The notes: generated by a model not told the origin, from the letters alone. A DNA stretch of 64,000 nt from Tretioscincus oriximinensis (GCA_022410635.1 JAJVDF010000362.1:759300-823299), one strand, 5' to 3'; positions 32,730-45,734 are shown, numbered from the stretch's first letter. Made by a program: numbers and translations.

Positions 32730-35430
32730 ACAGGCCCCTATATATCAGCAAATGTTTCAGACAATTGTCAAATACTGAGGCCCTTTCTGCACTTACAGGA
32801 CTCAAGTTGTGACCAATATTGAGAGTGAGGTAGAGTATCAAGTGTGGGAAATTTNTTTGGAGAAGCAAGACTTAGCAGCTCACTCACAGTGTCTCTTAAA
32901 ATCTCCTCTCTTTCTGTGCTTCGAATCTTCGGGAGTCTTTGCTTTCACTTAGTGTCTCTGGGCTTAAATCTGGAGCATTTGGTCTTGTTTTTCATCCCCA
33001 TATCAGAAAGATTTAGGGAGATAATATCCAAAAATAAACCAGCACTCAGGANTGTCTTATTTCTTTTAATTTTTTTTGTTTTAAAAAGNCTATAAATAGT
33101 TAATAAAACAAGGAAGAAAAACTCTGAAAAATGTGTCTCACTCCTTGGGTTGTCAGGCGCCTCCTCTGGAATGATCTGTAAGGGAGATGGTGTAAACAAA
33201 AATATTCTTTTTCTGTTTTAATTGAGATTTGCGTTTATTATGGTCAAATGTTTTTATCTTTTCTAAATTTGATATGGTCAAATGACTAATCACTAAACTA
33301 ATTCGTATCGTATTGGGGGGAATACAGATTATGTACGTCTACCATATCCAGATTAATTTGTCTGCTCACCCCTCACCATAACTGGGTGAGAGGATAGCAT
33401 GCATGCAATGCATAGGTGGAGCACATCAAATTCTTGTTTGCTGTACTAGCTTGCATTTTATGGGACTTGGTCCCTAGGCGTCAGGTCAAGGTAAGAAACG
33501 AGTGACAGTTGAGGACAGTTCTAGTTGCTTGGTGGGTGGAAAAAACAGATAATGGTGAGAATGCAGTGTTCCTATTCTTCTGTCATTCCCAAGGCCAATG
33601 TGAAAAGTACTAATAGCTGAACGGGATAGAATTAGATGTGGATAATTGAGAATATTTTTTGCAAAGTTAATTTTTAAGCATTTGATTTTCAAGTCTTGAA
33701 ATGTGAAATGCAATCATGCACAAAGAAGCAAGTTGATACAGAAATATCAGAATATCAAATTGTCTTAATATGTTAGTAATTGTGCAAACAACTTTCTCTC
33801 TGTTGTTCATTTTATTTATATACTGTTGTGCCTGTGTAAATGACAATGAGAGTCCCAAACTTAAGGGTCACCTATTTTTACGTGACTTCTAGACACATTT
33901 AGGACAGGTCATGGAAAGCCCTTCCTACCCTAGCAGGAATTGAAGGACAGAATATAAATTCTGAGATTGAGGCTGCATTCAGACATCACTGACTTTCTTC
34001 TGCTGTGCATCTGGTTAATCTGGAGGAAAGCCTGGATATTCCAGAATATTATTTATTCCAGACTATCCATATACAATGGGATAAATAAGTATCATCTAGA
34101 TGTTGCTAAGCAATCAGTAGCTGGAGATCTTTTTGGTGGATAGGAATTGCACAATGCAAATAAAGGCTGTGAATCCCCATTTGTAAGGGAAAAATCCAGT
34201 GCCAAACAGCTTTAAAAGATGCTCCTACCTTCGTTACCTTCATATCAATCCTTTCATAGCAACAAGTGTCTGTCATTCATTGAATGTGCTGGACTGATTT
34301 TCCAGGGGTCTTATCAGACACTGATGATAACAGATTGGAAGAATGATTTTCTTTTATCTGTAAAAGCAATGGATGCACAAAGATTTTTTTTAAAAAAATG
34401 CTTTTCCCTTTGTGGTCCCTCATATCTGCTAGTTAAGAGAACCTAGAGAAACAAGAGAAGATAATTTAGAACCTATAGTAGAAGAGTGCAAATGGTTTGT
34501 TCTATGCTGTAGATGATTTGGAAACATCTTCCTTTATAGAGAGATAATTTTTGTAAACTTCAAGAGTGACATGCAAATGTTTAATTAAGCTTGATCTGTT
34601 TGATGTTTACCTTGCCTTCAAGCCTAACATTATTTATTTTTTTATTTTTGGGTGTGATGTTCAGAATTCAGAAAATCTTTTCTTTCCTTCATATTCCAAA
34701 TTCTGCTCATGTCTGTCCTTTTTCTACTAATGTTATTCTGATACTGCAGTTGTACTGTTGTTCAACAATGGCATTATGTATACATTATTCAAGTTCCTGC
34801 CCAGGTTATAAATCATTGGAGAGAAAGGAATGACTCGCCTACTCATATCACATAGCAAGTTAATTCAGTTGATTACTTATCATTTGGTAGCCAGACATTT
34901 ATCAGATTCAGATTTAGCATGGCTCTATATTAAGGCTGTATAGTCTATAAATTTTAGAATTACTGGATTACTATGAAACATCACAAAATAGCAGTGAGGT
35001 ATTTAAAAAACCTAATTATGAGGTTGAAAGTAATCTAACTTTGAAATCTGTCACAACTGAAAGTGTATGTTGGGTAAGAGAGTAGAAGAAAAACCACATA
35101 GATTTTTTTGCTACAATAAAGAAAATAAATGAAGATGAAGAGAACTGTTTAAGCTTGAAATGCCACTGAACTGGGAGGTAGTGTTGCATGCAAAGAACAC
35201 CTGCTCAAAAATCATAACAGCCTGTGGGTGAGCTCATTCTTAGAGTATATAACAGGGCAAAATTTGAACACTGAAGATTGTGGATTGCACACAGCAAAAA
35301 GAAATTCAAACCACGAACTTGTACTTTCTTGGGGCACAGAAAAGGACCTTTTAACATTTCTCAGGAAAGTCTAGTAAACTGAAGAATGTATTAAATGTAT
35401 TTTACCATTTTTGTTGCGTTCTGTCGTAGA
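32730..35430. other. intron, no clear element
   Basis: A possible weak relative of the 28.5-kb foldback lies near 34040-34110 (ATGGGATAAATAAGTATCAT). No exon was recognised. Hydrophobic short frames, such as near 34591-34833, follow from T-rich sequence. Confidence 0.4.
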
Positions 35431-35454
35431 TAAGAACATAAGAAGAGCTCTGCT

Positions 35455-35690
35455 GAATGGGGCCCAAGCCAGGGGCATATTTATGGAAAATATAGATACC
35501 GGTAGTACTAAGAAGATAGTCATATTTTAAATTGCTTTTATCTCTATAAAACCCAAATTAGCTGAGGGAAGAGGGGTATTAAAATAAATAAATAAAGTAA
35601 ATAAATAAGTCAGTAAGTCAATAAATTACAGCCCATGGGCAAAATGCAGCCCTGGGCAGAGCCCATTTCTTAACTCCCTGAATAAATGGC
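35455..35690 (+). repeat. unidentified interspersed repeat X, copy 1
   Basis: It runs from GGGGCCCAAGCCAGGGGCAT through CCGGTAGTACTAAGAAGATA and AAAACCCAAATTAGCTGAGG to ATTACAGCCCATGGGCAAAA. It matches 58185-58380 on the other strand over the whole length. A reversed LINE tail (AAGAACATAAGAAGAGCTCT) lies immediately before it. Confidence 0.65.
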
Positions 35691-36034
35691 CTGACTCTGG
35701 TAAATAACCAGATATGTATAAATAAATGCACATTATGATTCACAATCATGAAATTGTCACAGATCTAAAGCCAGTCATCCTAAATAATGAAAAGTGGGTC
35801 TTAGGATTATTGCCAACAGCAAGTGAAGTGCAGGATGATTTCTGTGATCCAACTTAACTATTTCAAATAGTAAAAATTGAGGCTCTTTAAGTGCCATTCT
35901 CCAAATGCCAGCAAACTCTGTAGTAGATTGGAAAAATCAATTTACATTCCATAACCCAAAGAAAGCTAATGCCGAGGAATGTTCAAATTAATGAATAATT
36001 CCTGGGCAAGGTACTGAAGAGGGCTGTGGCTGTT

Positions 36035-36490
36035 CAACTGTAGGCATCTAGACCCATTTCAATCTGGCTTTAGTCCTAGTCATGGCACGGAAAACACCTT
36101 GGTCACCCTGGTTGATGACCTGGTCCAGGAGAGGGACAGAGGTAATGCATTGCAATGGTTCCGCTCCTATCTCCAAGTCTGCTTCCAAAAAGTGGTGGTG
36201 GACAGTTTTGCTTGTTATCCTATGAGCTCACTTGTGGGGTTCCTCTTCTCCCCCATGATATTCAAAACCTATTTGAAGCCACTGGGAGAGATCATCAGGA
36301 CATTTGGAGTGAAGTGCCATCAGTACACAGATGACACCCAGCTCTATCTCTCTGTTCCATCTGCAGCAGGAGAGATGGTTGAAGTGCTTCACAGATACCT
36401 GGAGGCAGTAATGGGCTGGATGAGGGCCAATAAATTGAAGCTGAATCCAGACAAGATGGAGTTGCTGTGTGTCACAGCTTCCTAAGCCCG
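36035..36490 (+). repeat. L2 LINE ORF2 fragment with internal deletion
   Basis: It reads TLVTLVDDLVQERDRG, then jumps to GNALQWFRSYLQ and later KCHQYTDDTQLYLSVPSAAG, MVEVLHRYLEAVMGWM and NKLKLNPDKMELL. The active-site box is Tyr-Thr-Asp-Asp rather than Tyr-Ala-Asp-Asp. Roughly the part containing the first catalytic Asp is missing between DLVQERDRG and GNALQ, so the copy is dead. Confidence 0.8.
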
Positions 36491-36534
36491 GGAAATTGGG
36501 AGGCATCCTGTCCTCAATGGGGTAGACTAGGTGA

Positions 36535-36655
36535 AGATTTTGCATTCTTCTGTTTAGATACAGATACAATTGGTGGGCCTCTGTGTAAGACAGAATGCTA
36601 GACTAGATGGGCTCTGGCCTAATTCAGCAGGGCTCCTCTTATGTTCTTTTAAGTT
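36535..36655 (+). repeat. LINE 3' tail, CR1-like type
   Basis: It contains CAATTGGTGGGCCTCTGTG, GAATGCTAGACTAGATGGGC and CAGCAGGGCTCCTCTTATG, the same tail as at 7045 and 37465. It directly follows the broken L2 fragment. Confidence 0.7.
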
Positions 36656-36659
36656 CCCA

Positions 36660-37460
36660 GAAATTAGTAAGCAGCAGAATATTTAGTAGTAATTATGGAT
36701 CCTATAAGTCTAAGGCTCATAAAATTTCAATTTCTGAACACTACAAAATGATGCAGATTAAAAATTTTATATTTACAGATCATCATTACTGAAAACAGGC
36801 ATGAGTAGAGCTTTGAAAATGACCATCAAGTGCATGATTAATAAAATTTAATCCAAAATAAAGCAATAAGTATAACTATTGAGACTTTATTTTATGACCA
36901 TGCAAAGACAAAAGTGAATGAATAAACAGGGAACAAATATCTTACGGGGGAAAAGCAGATTTTTGGCCTGCCAATGCAGAGAAAGACATAGTAAATAATT
37001 GATAGGTAATGTTCAATATATGCAGAAGTTTAGTATGTTATAATCTTATGTAAAATGTATAGCATAGCAGTAATACAGGTTTTTTTTAAAAAAACAAAAA
37101 ATAGAATGGGGAAATTACCTTTCCCAAGGTTTAAACTGATGTTGGTTCAGCTCAGCTTCAGATTTAGTAAAATCTGGTCATTTTAAATGAACAGTTGGTT
37201 GCTTTCCCTGATTAAGGCAAGAACTGCAAGATAAAACTTCAAGGAAATCCAACACGTAAGACTATTGGATGGCTTGCTCTATGGGGAGCTCGTAAGTAGT
37301 AGGTATCACCAAAAGCAATCAGATGCAGTTTCTGGTCTGTCTGAAGTGTTGCCAATACAAAGCACTCAGACCAAAAAGTTTCATGCCAATCTTGTTATCT
37401 TCTTATCAAGATCATGGACACCAAGAGTATAAATAGCTACAAGAAAGGATCTTTTGATGC
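36660..37460. other. intron, no element recognised
   Basis: AT-rich, with no exon or repeat identified. Confidence 0.4.
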
Positions 37461-37464
37461 TGCC

Positions 37465-37628
37465 TTCACAATGGAGCTACAGGCAATATTTCTGAAATAC
37501 CATTTACAGGGAGTCTTTTTCTGTTTCAGACTGCCCAGGTGCAATTGGTGGGCCACTTTGTGAGGCAGAATGCTAGAATAAATGGACTATGGCCCGATTC
37601 AGCAGGGTTCTTCTTACGTTCTTGTGTC
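37465..37628 (+). repeat. LINE 3' tail, CR1-like type
   Basis: It runs from GCAATATTTCTGAAATACC through CAATTGGTGGGCCACTTTG and GAATGCTAGAATAAATGGAC to CAGGGTTCTTCTTACGTTCT. Confidence 0.7.
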
Positions 37629-37819
37629 CTTGGTTCCAGAATATGTGGAGTGCAAGCCATTGTGTTGCAGACAATTTGTGGTTTTGGATTGTCATCCAGG
37701 CCAAAAGGGCAAAATCTGATAGGAGGTGGGATGGGGGAGTTGGGTCTTGGCATGACAGGGGCATGTTTGGGGCTGGATTGTAAATTGTGTCCTAGATATT
37801 GAGTTGTGGTAATCCTAAT

Positions 37820-39560
37820 TAGGAGTTCTACAGAGGGAAAATGGTGAAATGATCAAAAACAATACTGAGAAAGCTGAACTTCTGAACACTTATTTTGCAA
37901 CTGTTTTTTCTGAAAAAGGACATACAACAACAGCTGGCCTTCATTCTGCTATTGAAGGAACAAAAGAATCAAAGCACTTGGTAGACAGAGAAAAGGTGAG
38001 GGAACTCTTAGCTAATTTAAATGAATTCAAATCACCAGGTCCAGATGAACTACATCCCAGGGTACTGAAGGAACTAGCAGAAGTAATAGCGGAACCACTT
38101 GCAGTGATCTTTGAAAATTCATGAACAACAGGAGAAGTCCCAGTAGAATGGAGAAGGGCAAATGTTGTCCCTATCTTTAAAAAGGGTAAAAAGGTGGAAC
38201 CGGGAAACTACAGGCCTGTAAGTCTGACTTCAATACCAGGAAAGCTCCTTGAACAAGTTATAAAGCAGCATGTATGCCAGCACTTGGATAGGAATGCAAT
38301 AATTAACCAGAGCCAACATGGATTTGTAACAAACAAGTCATGCCAAACTAATCTAATTTCCTTCTATGATATAATTACCAAATGGGTTGATCAGGGAAAT
38401 GCAGTAGATGTGGTATATCTTGACTTCAGTAAAGCATTTGACAAAGTATGTCATTCCATCCTTATTGAAAAAATGGTCAAGTATGGGATTGACAAAACAA
38501 CAGTTAGATGGATTGAAAACTGGCTTAGTGACCGTACTCAAAGAGTGATAATAAATGGTTGTACATCCAATTGGAAGAATGTTTCAAGTGGAGTACCACA
38601 AGGGTCTGTCCTAGGCCCAGTGCTATTTAACATATTTATAAATGATCTAGATGAAGGAATTGAAGGAAAACTTATCAAATTTGCTGATGACACAAAACTA
38701 GGTGGTGTTGCTAACACTAAACAAGATAGAGTTAGGATTCAAAAAGATCTAGACAAGCTGGAACAATGGTCTGAAACTAACAGAATGATATTTAACAGAG
38801 AGAAATGCAAAATCCTACATCTGGGCAGAAATAATGAAAACAGCACATATAGAATGGGAGGAATATGTCTGAGCAGCAGCACAGGTCAGAAGGACCTGGG
38901 TGTTTTGGTAGATCACAGACTAAACATGAGTCAACAGTGTGAAGCAGCTGCAAAAAAGGCAAACACAATCCTGGGATGTATCAAGAGGGGCATAGAATCT
39001 CGCTCACGTGAAGTAATTATTCCTCTCTACAGTACTTTGGTCCGTCCACACTTGGAATACTGTGTTCAGTTCTGGGGGCCCCAATTTAAAAAGAACATTG
39101 AGAAACTAGAGCAAGTACAAAAGAGAGTTACAAGGATGGTGAGTGGTCTGGAAACCATGTCCTATGAGGAACGGTTAAAGGATCTAGGGATGTTTAGTCT
39201 GCAAAAGAGAAGACTGAGAGGAGACCTGATAGCTGTCTACAAATATTTGAAGGGCTGTCACAGAGCAGAGGGATCAACATTGTTTTCATTAGCACATGGA
39301 AGGACTAGAAACAATGGAATGAAACTACAAGGGAGCAGATTCAGATTAGATATCAGAAAAAACTTTCTAACTGTCAGGGTGATAAACCAGTGGAACAGTT
39401 TGCCACAGGAGGTGGTGAGTTCACCTTCCCTGGAAGTCTTCAAACAGAGACTGGACAGTCATCTGTCTGGGATGGTTTAATGAATCCTGCATCGAGCAGG
39501 GGGTTGGACCCGATGACCCNGGAGGTCCCTTCCAACTCTATGATTCTATGATTCTATGAT
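37820..39560 (+). mobile_element. young CR1 LINE copy, 5'-truncated
   Basis: A 5'-truncated CR1 retrotransposon. The ORF2 part opens before 37849 and stays in one frame to the stop at 39478-39480, except for one internal TGA at 38122-38124, where related copies have Trp. The coding order is [71 protein letters not shown] and the active site FADD (about residues 163-166 after Met at 38194). The C-terminal domain contains KDLGVLVD, LVRPHLEYC, KNFLTVRVINQWNSLP and LEVFKQRLDSHL. After the stop a short tail holds GGGTTGGACCCGATGACCC and ends in three TCTATGAT units at 39537-39560, the classic CR1 end. The lack of frameshifts makes it much younger than the other LINE copies here. The endonuclease domain is missing. 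Confidence 0.93.
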
Positions 39561-39561
39561 A

Positions 39562-40858
39562 CATCAGTTGTATTATGTACTGCATTTTTCTTTGTAAACT
39601 CCCCTTGACCTTTGCTCAATTTTGAAGGAAATGTAAGTCCATACGTTAACTGATGTAATGGATATGATCTGTTAACTTTCCTAGTAGTATTTTATGGGAA
39701 TGCTTCTCTATTGAATTAGTTTTTATCTCATTACATTGGACTAAATTATTGAAAGCATTTAAAAGTCACTAAATAAGATATGAACTGAATAATTAGATTT
39801 TTTTTCAATTTTTATCTACATTTTTATATTATACAGGGTGCTTGTATATATATATATATATGTACTCTCATTTAAATGCACAGCGTTTACAATTGATTAT
39901 CAAAGTTCCTGCCACATCACTACAACCACGTTATTCTAAAAAAGAAGATCTAAAAAAAGTGATCTAGTTAACTAGTTATATTTTTAATTAAAGATTTCTG
40001 TGGACTACAGAATTGAATTTGATAAGTAACCTACAAGCATGACACAGTTTATAGAATATGTGCGATGGTGAAAAAGAAATATATGCAAATTGCCTATTTT
40101 CTCATCTATTGTAATAATAATCTTAAACAGAAATGAGTACAAGCTTACATAAAACATCATTATTCCTAGGGGAAAACAATTTCAATAGATTATAATTACC
40201 ATATAATTTAAGAAACAATCAAAGTTATGGAGAACATTGTAGGTCAGGGAAATAGTTCTGGTTGTAATCACTGATATAATCTGGCAAGGTCATCTCAAAG
40301 ATAGCTCTTTTCTTCCACTCAAGATGGAATAGTGCAGAAGGTTACCTAATTAAATTGTTCCATTCTTCCTTTATGCTTCCAATACTTTAAAACAGTATAG
40401 CAGAGAACCATGCCCATAAAACGTTACCAGAAAAATAACAAAAATAGAAGTGGCCTTGACCTTATCAGAAAGAAGTCCAGTTTAACAAAGCTTGTACTTT
40501 TCTTTCAAAATTAAACAAAGGTCATGGGGATTTTACAAGGAAAAATGAGCTACATGAAATAGAAACGATCACAAAAATGTTGTACCATTATATGCTTGGT
40601 ATACCATACTGACATATGGTTGGTATATCTGCAAAAGCATTCCTAGCAAATGTCAACTGGTACGGTGTGATAAGTGACAGAAGGTGAGCCTTCAATTATA
40701 TGAAGTACAGAAAACAGGACTGAAAATGTGGTCTCAGATCAACCAACACAGCAATACAATATCCAGTATGATCTAGAATTCTAAAGTAACCTGACATTTC
40801 CTGAAGAGCTTCTAAGAATTACATTTGTAATTATGTCCTTGGGAGGAACAGGAGAAAA
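39562..40858. other. intron with TA tract
   Basis: A (TA)n tract lies at about 39845-39862. Otherwise AT-rich with no exon or element recognised. Confidence 0.45.
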
Positions 40859-40864
40859 AGTTGG

Positions 40865-41045
40865 TAACATGAACTTTTGTAGACTAAGTCTACTTCTTCA
40901 GATGCACTCTATAAAAGCTTGTGCTGCCAACATTTTTCTTGTTAATTTCAAAAGTAATAGAAGATCTCTCTTGCTAGAAATTTTGTTCCAGAATAGCACA
41001 GTTACTTCTTTTAATTCTTCGGAAGAAGGCATTTAGGTATAATTA
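40865..41045 (-). repeat. sauropsid interspersed repeat, antisense piece
   Basis: GTAGACTAAGTCTACTTCTT followed by CAGATGCACTC and AAAAGCTTGTGCTGCC is the reverse of the GCATCTGAAGAAGTAGAC...AAAGCTTATGCC signature at 5897. Confidence 0.55.
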
Positions 41046-41639
41046 CAGTTTCATTATCAAAACATAACTGGTAGAACACAGCAGNAGGAATTGAAGTTTT
41101 TTTGGATAAGCACATATATTCTAGAATGTTCAAATACAGCAGAACAAACAAAAATGTCTAGATGCAGCCATGTTGTAACATATATCACATTTTGTGAATT
41201 ATTACAAAGAAAGGCCTTTCACAAAAATATAAAGGTCCTGATGGATTGGGCCTCATCCTATCTAGGCCAGTATTCTGATTTACACAATGCCCCAACAATT
41301 TCTTCTGGGCATTCTCTAGTCTCTGCACTTGCCATTTAGATGCATTTATACACCACAAGGGGACTTGACACTAGCTACTTCTTCAGATGTCTGGACCCAG
41401 ATTATTCACTGTGTAAAGTCTCACTTTAATTTCACCCTCCCCCAATTTTTATTTTTACACATTTTTGAAAACCATGTATCATTTTCTTTTTACTTCACAC
41501 ATACTTGCTACTTTGTGTTGTATTTTTATTGGATTTTATGTGATATACTATTTAAGTTTGTGAAAGCAACGTGAAAAAGCATGGAAAAGTTCAAGGGGTA
41601 TGAATCCTTTTGCACAGCACTGTAAGAGGAATCCTGTTA

Positions 41640-41800
41640 AATCAGGACACTGCCCATCTTGTCTAAAACCGTGTCTCACCTAGTAGCCCATCAATTGCTT
41701 CTGATCCTCTCAAGCAGCAGAAGGAGAGACTCTCCATTTGCTTCCAGTTTCTTACAATTGGCATGTAGAGACACTCTGCCACTTTCTCCAGCTGAAGTGA
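41640..41800 (-). repeat. LINE 3' tail, antisense, decayed
   Basis: CCTAGTAGCCCATCAATTGC and CAAGCAGCAGAAGGAGAGAC match the reversed tail pattern (a GTGGCCCACCAATTGC motif then AGAAGAAGG) seen at 14412, but with more changes. Confidence 0.4.
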
Positions 41801-41804
41801 TCTT

Positions 41805-43820
41805 TTCTGCAAAGAGAAATGTCATGAAAAGGACTCAGAAGCAATATAAAAATACTATTAAGGGAACCGGCACTATTGTACATTTGTGAAACTTGTTTTA
41901 GAATGTCTAAATTTTAATGGCCAAGTAAATAGTCTCATCATGGAAATAAACATTGGAATATGAAAAGCATTTCCTCTGAATCAACAGTCTTAGAAAATAG
42001 GACAGTGAAAGAGGAAATAGTGATAGCTATATTCTCTGGCCTTTCTATGTCCTATGTGCCTGGCTTCACTCCCTCCCTGCATTTGGTAGAGCATAGAAAG
42101 GCTAGAACACAGGTGTTTGTACTTTCTGCAGGAAGATATTAAAAGTGAAGGAATAATTTAAGTCTACTTAAACACAGTCCAACAAAGTAAATATAAATCA
42201 AGTTTAAGAATGTTTTTGGACTGATTAAGGAATAAAGAGATTAGCGATGTGAATACTCTGTTCCTATTAACAGCTGGGACTATTGCCTACTCATAATGGA
42301 AAGTCCTAAAATTTCTGCTGGTATGTTCTGTAGCTATACGTACACATACATGTTCAGTCACATTTGATTACCATATTTCCCAGAATTCACCAGTGAGTCA
42401 GTGCTTGGGGGTATTTGGGCAAGCAATTCTTTTGCCCAGAGGTTGAAAATATTGGGTGTTGGGAGGTCATTGTGTGTGCAAAATTTGGTGACATCACTTC
42501 TGGAAGCAGGGGTCAAAAGTGACATCACCAAAAAGGAAATGGGGTGAGGCAAATTCCCCTGGGCATCGCTGCTCAAGAATACGCACACTGTACCGGGGTG
42601 AATTTTCTAACAAAGAGCATGCGATTTACCTACGACTCCTAGTACTGCACTGAATGCCTAAACCAATCAGTTTAAGAAAAAATACTGCTTTAAATTGCAG
42701 TTGGTTTGCTTTCCTTCATAATATAAAACAGATTAAAAGGGGAAAAAATGGGACACGACATTAAGATTGTATTTTGTTTCATTTTTGTTCAGTTTTTTAA
42801 CGGGGGTTTGCTACCACGTTATTAAGAATGCCAGCACATCTGAAGCAGCAGATCATCCGGATATGGACACATGTAGAATCTGACTCCCATCAAGAACTCA
42901 CGCAGAGGCCATAAGCTTAGATCAGGAGGCAAGATCTAGGAGGCCCACATGGGTATGGAACCTCCTGAGCACCCTTGTGTGCAGGTTTTTATTGACATAA
43001 AATCAGAAGGCATGTACAAGAAAAGTGATGTCAGAGAATGGGTGTTCCGAAGGTGTGGTTTGGGGCGGACCAGAGGTGGTGACACCTGTGTGACGTTTCT
43101 CCCTCCTCCCCAGGGGTGCAGCCTGTGTCAGGAAACTCCAAATATGGGCATGGTTTGGGGTGGAACAAGATTGATCTCTGCAGCTTTCAGGACCTGTGAC
43201 CAGTCGTTCACCTTTTGGAGATGAGGGCCATCAGACAGTTGATTAATGTCATTAAGTCAAAGCTCCTGAGATAATGAATGTACCTAGAGATAATGGGTGC
43301 AGATAAACATGACACAGCGGGGAGTAGCTTCAGGGCAGAAAGGGAGATTAGTTCCCTTGCAACACCCTGGGCTGGAATTTCCCCAAAATTTCTGCAGATT
43401 TTAGGCCTGTGCTTTAGGAGACCAATGCTTGTGTATTTTTATATCAAAATATATTATGCCAATTAATATATTCCTAACAGTTTTGCATTAAAAAAAGACA
43501 AAGCTTCAAACTTAGTTCTATGTGGTGAACTAAATGTTGCTTCTTGTCTTCATCTGCATAGTTATCTCAGGGGACAGATAAAATGGACTGGAACTCCCAA
43601 CCCTTTCAGAACTTACCACAATCGATTATTCTAAGATCCCACAGACAGGGACTTTAGCATAATTAATGAAGCAAAAGATAAACTTTTTTCTGGAACTCAC
43701 TTGCTTTCGCCAAAACTCAATAAATATCAGCAAACTGAACTCTAATTCCTCTGCGTGCTTGAAAACCAATTTGCATTTCCAGCAGTTTTCAACTCACGTT
43801 AGTGTTATATGAAATGAGTG
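41805..43820. other. intron; GC-richer blocks of likely mobile origin
   Basis: Near 42500-42530 there are GGTGACATCACTTCTGG and AAAGTGACATCACC, related to the array at 54.8 kb. The block at about 42850-43430 is GC-richer, with repeated GGTGTGGTTTGGGG and GGCATGGTTTGGGGTGG phrases, and may be an LTR or other element, but I cannot assign it. No exon was seen. Confidence 0.4.
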
Positions 43821-43824
43821 CAAA

Positions 43825-44400
43825 TATTTATTATTTATTTGCATTTCTACACTGCCCTACGCCCGAAGGTCTCAGGTGTAGGCCTTAAAACAACAGTATC
43901 TGAGGGTGGGGAAGGGAGGACAGTTTTTTCATCCAAAGGCCTGGGTAAAGAATAGCGTCTTCAGGCATTTACAAAATGCATACAAAGCTGTTGATTGACA
44001 CACCTCTAAAGGGAGACCGTTCCACAATCCAGAGGCTGCCATAGAGAAGGCCCTAACACAGGTTCCCACCATCATGAAGGCCTCCCCTACAGATATCAAA
44101 GCATGGGCAGGTTGGTATGGGAGAAGGCATTCGTTTGGATATTTGGGGCCCAAGTTATTTAAGGCCTTATAGGTCAGAGTTAATAACTTGGGCTTCGTAG
44201 CAGATTGGTAGCCAGTGCAGCTCTTTCAAGACCGGTATGATATGTGTCNGGCCAGTCATTCTGGCCAGCAATCTAGCTGCTGCATTCTCCACCAGCTACA
44301 GTTTCTGAACCATTTTCAAGGACAGCCACATATAGCGCACTTTACAATAGTCCAACCTGGAGGTTACCAGAGCAAGCATCAGCACAGGGTCCAGGAGCAA
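43825..44400 (-). repeat. L2-like LINE fragment, antisense
   Basis: The plus strand starts TTATTATTTATTTGCATTTC and CTACACTGCCCTACGCCCGA, the reversed tail. The minus-strand frame 44153-43929 reads FSMAASGLWNGLPLEVCQ and FCKCLKTLFFTQAF, the L2 ORF2 C-terminus. The upstream part shares CTTTCAAGACCGGTATGATA with the copy at 9130-9650. Confidence 0.75.
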
Positions 44401-44784
44401 CCACAGGTTTCACACTCATTCCTTATAGGGCACTTCTTGACTCCCTGCAAATGGTATTTTACAAGTACTGCGTATTGCCCCATCCAAGAGGCAGTTTCAA
44501 AAGATCCACCATAGTAGTTATTTGTAGTTATCCATAAACCTATCTAACTCTGACTTGAATCTATCCAGGCTGCTAGCTATCACCACCTCTTCTGGAAGTT
44601 AATTCCACAGGTCGATGACATTCTGGGTGAAAAAATACCTACGTTTGTCTGTTCTCACTTTTCTGCCTATTAGTTTCAAGGAATATTTTTTTCTCCATTC
44701 ACCTTATCCATCCCATGCATGATCTTATACAACTCATTCAAATGACCACTCAAACACCGTCTTTCAAGGCTGATGTCATGAGTC

Positions 44785-45275
44785 ACAGGCCGAGACGTCT
44801 GTACTCCTTCTCTGCAGCTTACACAAAGCCAGCAGAGATATGAACCTGACNTGGGGGAGCAGATGGAATTTGTGACCACGTAGTGCCTTCTTTGTGGCCT
44901 GAACAAAAACTCATGTTAAAAGGTAAACAAAAATGCACTTGAGAGAGACTAATCAAACAAACAATGCCGAGAGAAGAGCCAAATAGTCATACATGAACCA
45001 AGGTCAAACAAGCCAGGAAATCTGCCAAAGAAGCTAGGTGCATTCACACGCCAAGTAAACAATTTGTCTCTAGCAACTTGCTGGCAAGCTCAGGGTGATT
45101 TATATAGAGACACTGATTACAGCGAAGCTCCACCTGCTGTTTCTTGACTGTTAGCAACTCCTTAACCCTTTCTAGCCTGGGACTTCCCCGTGCTCAATCC
45201 TCAGAGCTTGAATCCTGCTTCAGATCAGGCCCTACCATGATAGCTGAAGAGTTTCAGGCTTTGCACTCTGACTTC
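44785..45275 (-). mobile_element. candidate LTR insertion inside the CR1 copy
   Basis: The CR1 match stops at CTTTCAAGGCTGATG near 44778 and resumes at about 45275 (CATAAGGGAGGTG). The insert, read on the minus strand, has a TATA-like TCTATATAAATCACCC at 45091-45106 and no coding frame. These features fit a solitary LTR, but the exact ends and target duplication are not clear. Confidence 0.35.
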
Positions 45276-45734
45276 ATAAGGGAGGTGTTACACACCTTTG
45301 AACATTCCTGTTGTCCTTTTCTGCACCTTCTCTAGTTCCACAATATATTTGTGGTGACCAGAATTCGACACAGTATTCCAAATGTGGGCCTCATCACAGA
45401 TTTATATAGAGGCAAACAACACTTGCTAACCTGTTTTTCATTCCTTTCCTAATTATCCCCAACATTGAATTTGCTTTTTTTGCTGTTGCTGCTGCACACT
45501 GGATTGATGTCTTCATTGAACTATCCACCAACACCCCAAGATCCTTTTCCTGCTTGGTCACANAAAGCTTGGTATCCATTAGTTGGTAGGAGTAATTGAG
45601 GTTCTTTGCCCCAATGTGCTTGACTTTGCACTTGCTTAAGTTGAAGTGCATTTGCCACTTTGATGCCCACTCGCCCAATTTCAATAGATCACACTGGAGC
45701 TCCTTGCAATCACTTTCAGTTTTCACTACCTTGA

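Noticed and set aside
34591..34833. Hydrophobic 80-residue frame as a small membrane protein
   Set aside because: T-rich intronic DNA produces Phe/Leu/Ile-rich frames by chance. No start context, splice signals or family likeness were seen.
37849..39480. Long reverse-transcriptase frame as a host gene
   Set aside because: Its motif order, in-frame stop and octamer-repeat tail identify it as a CR1 LINE copy.
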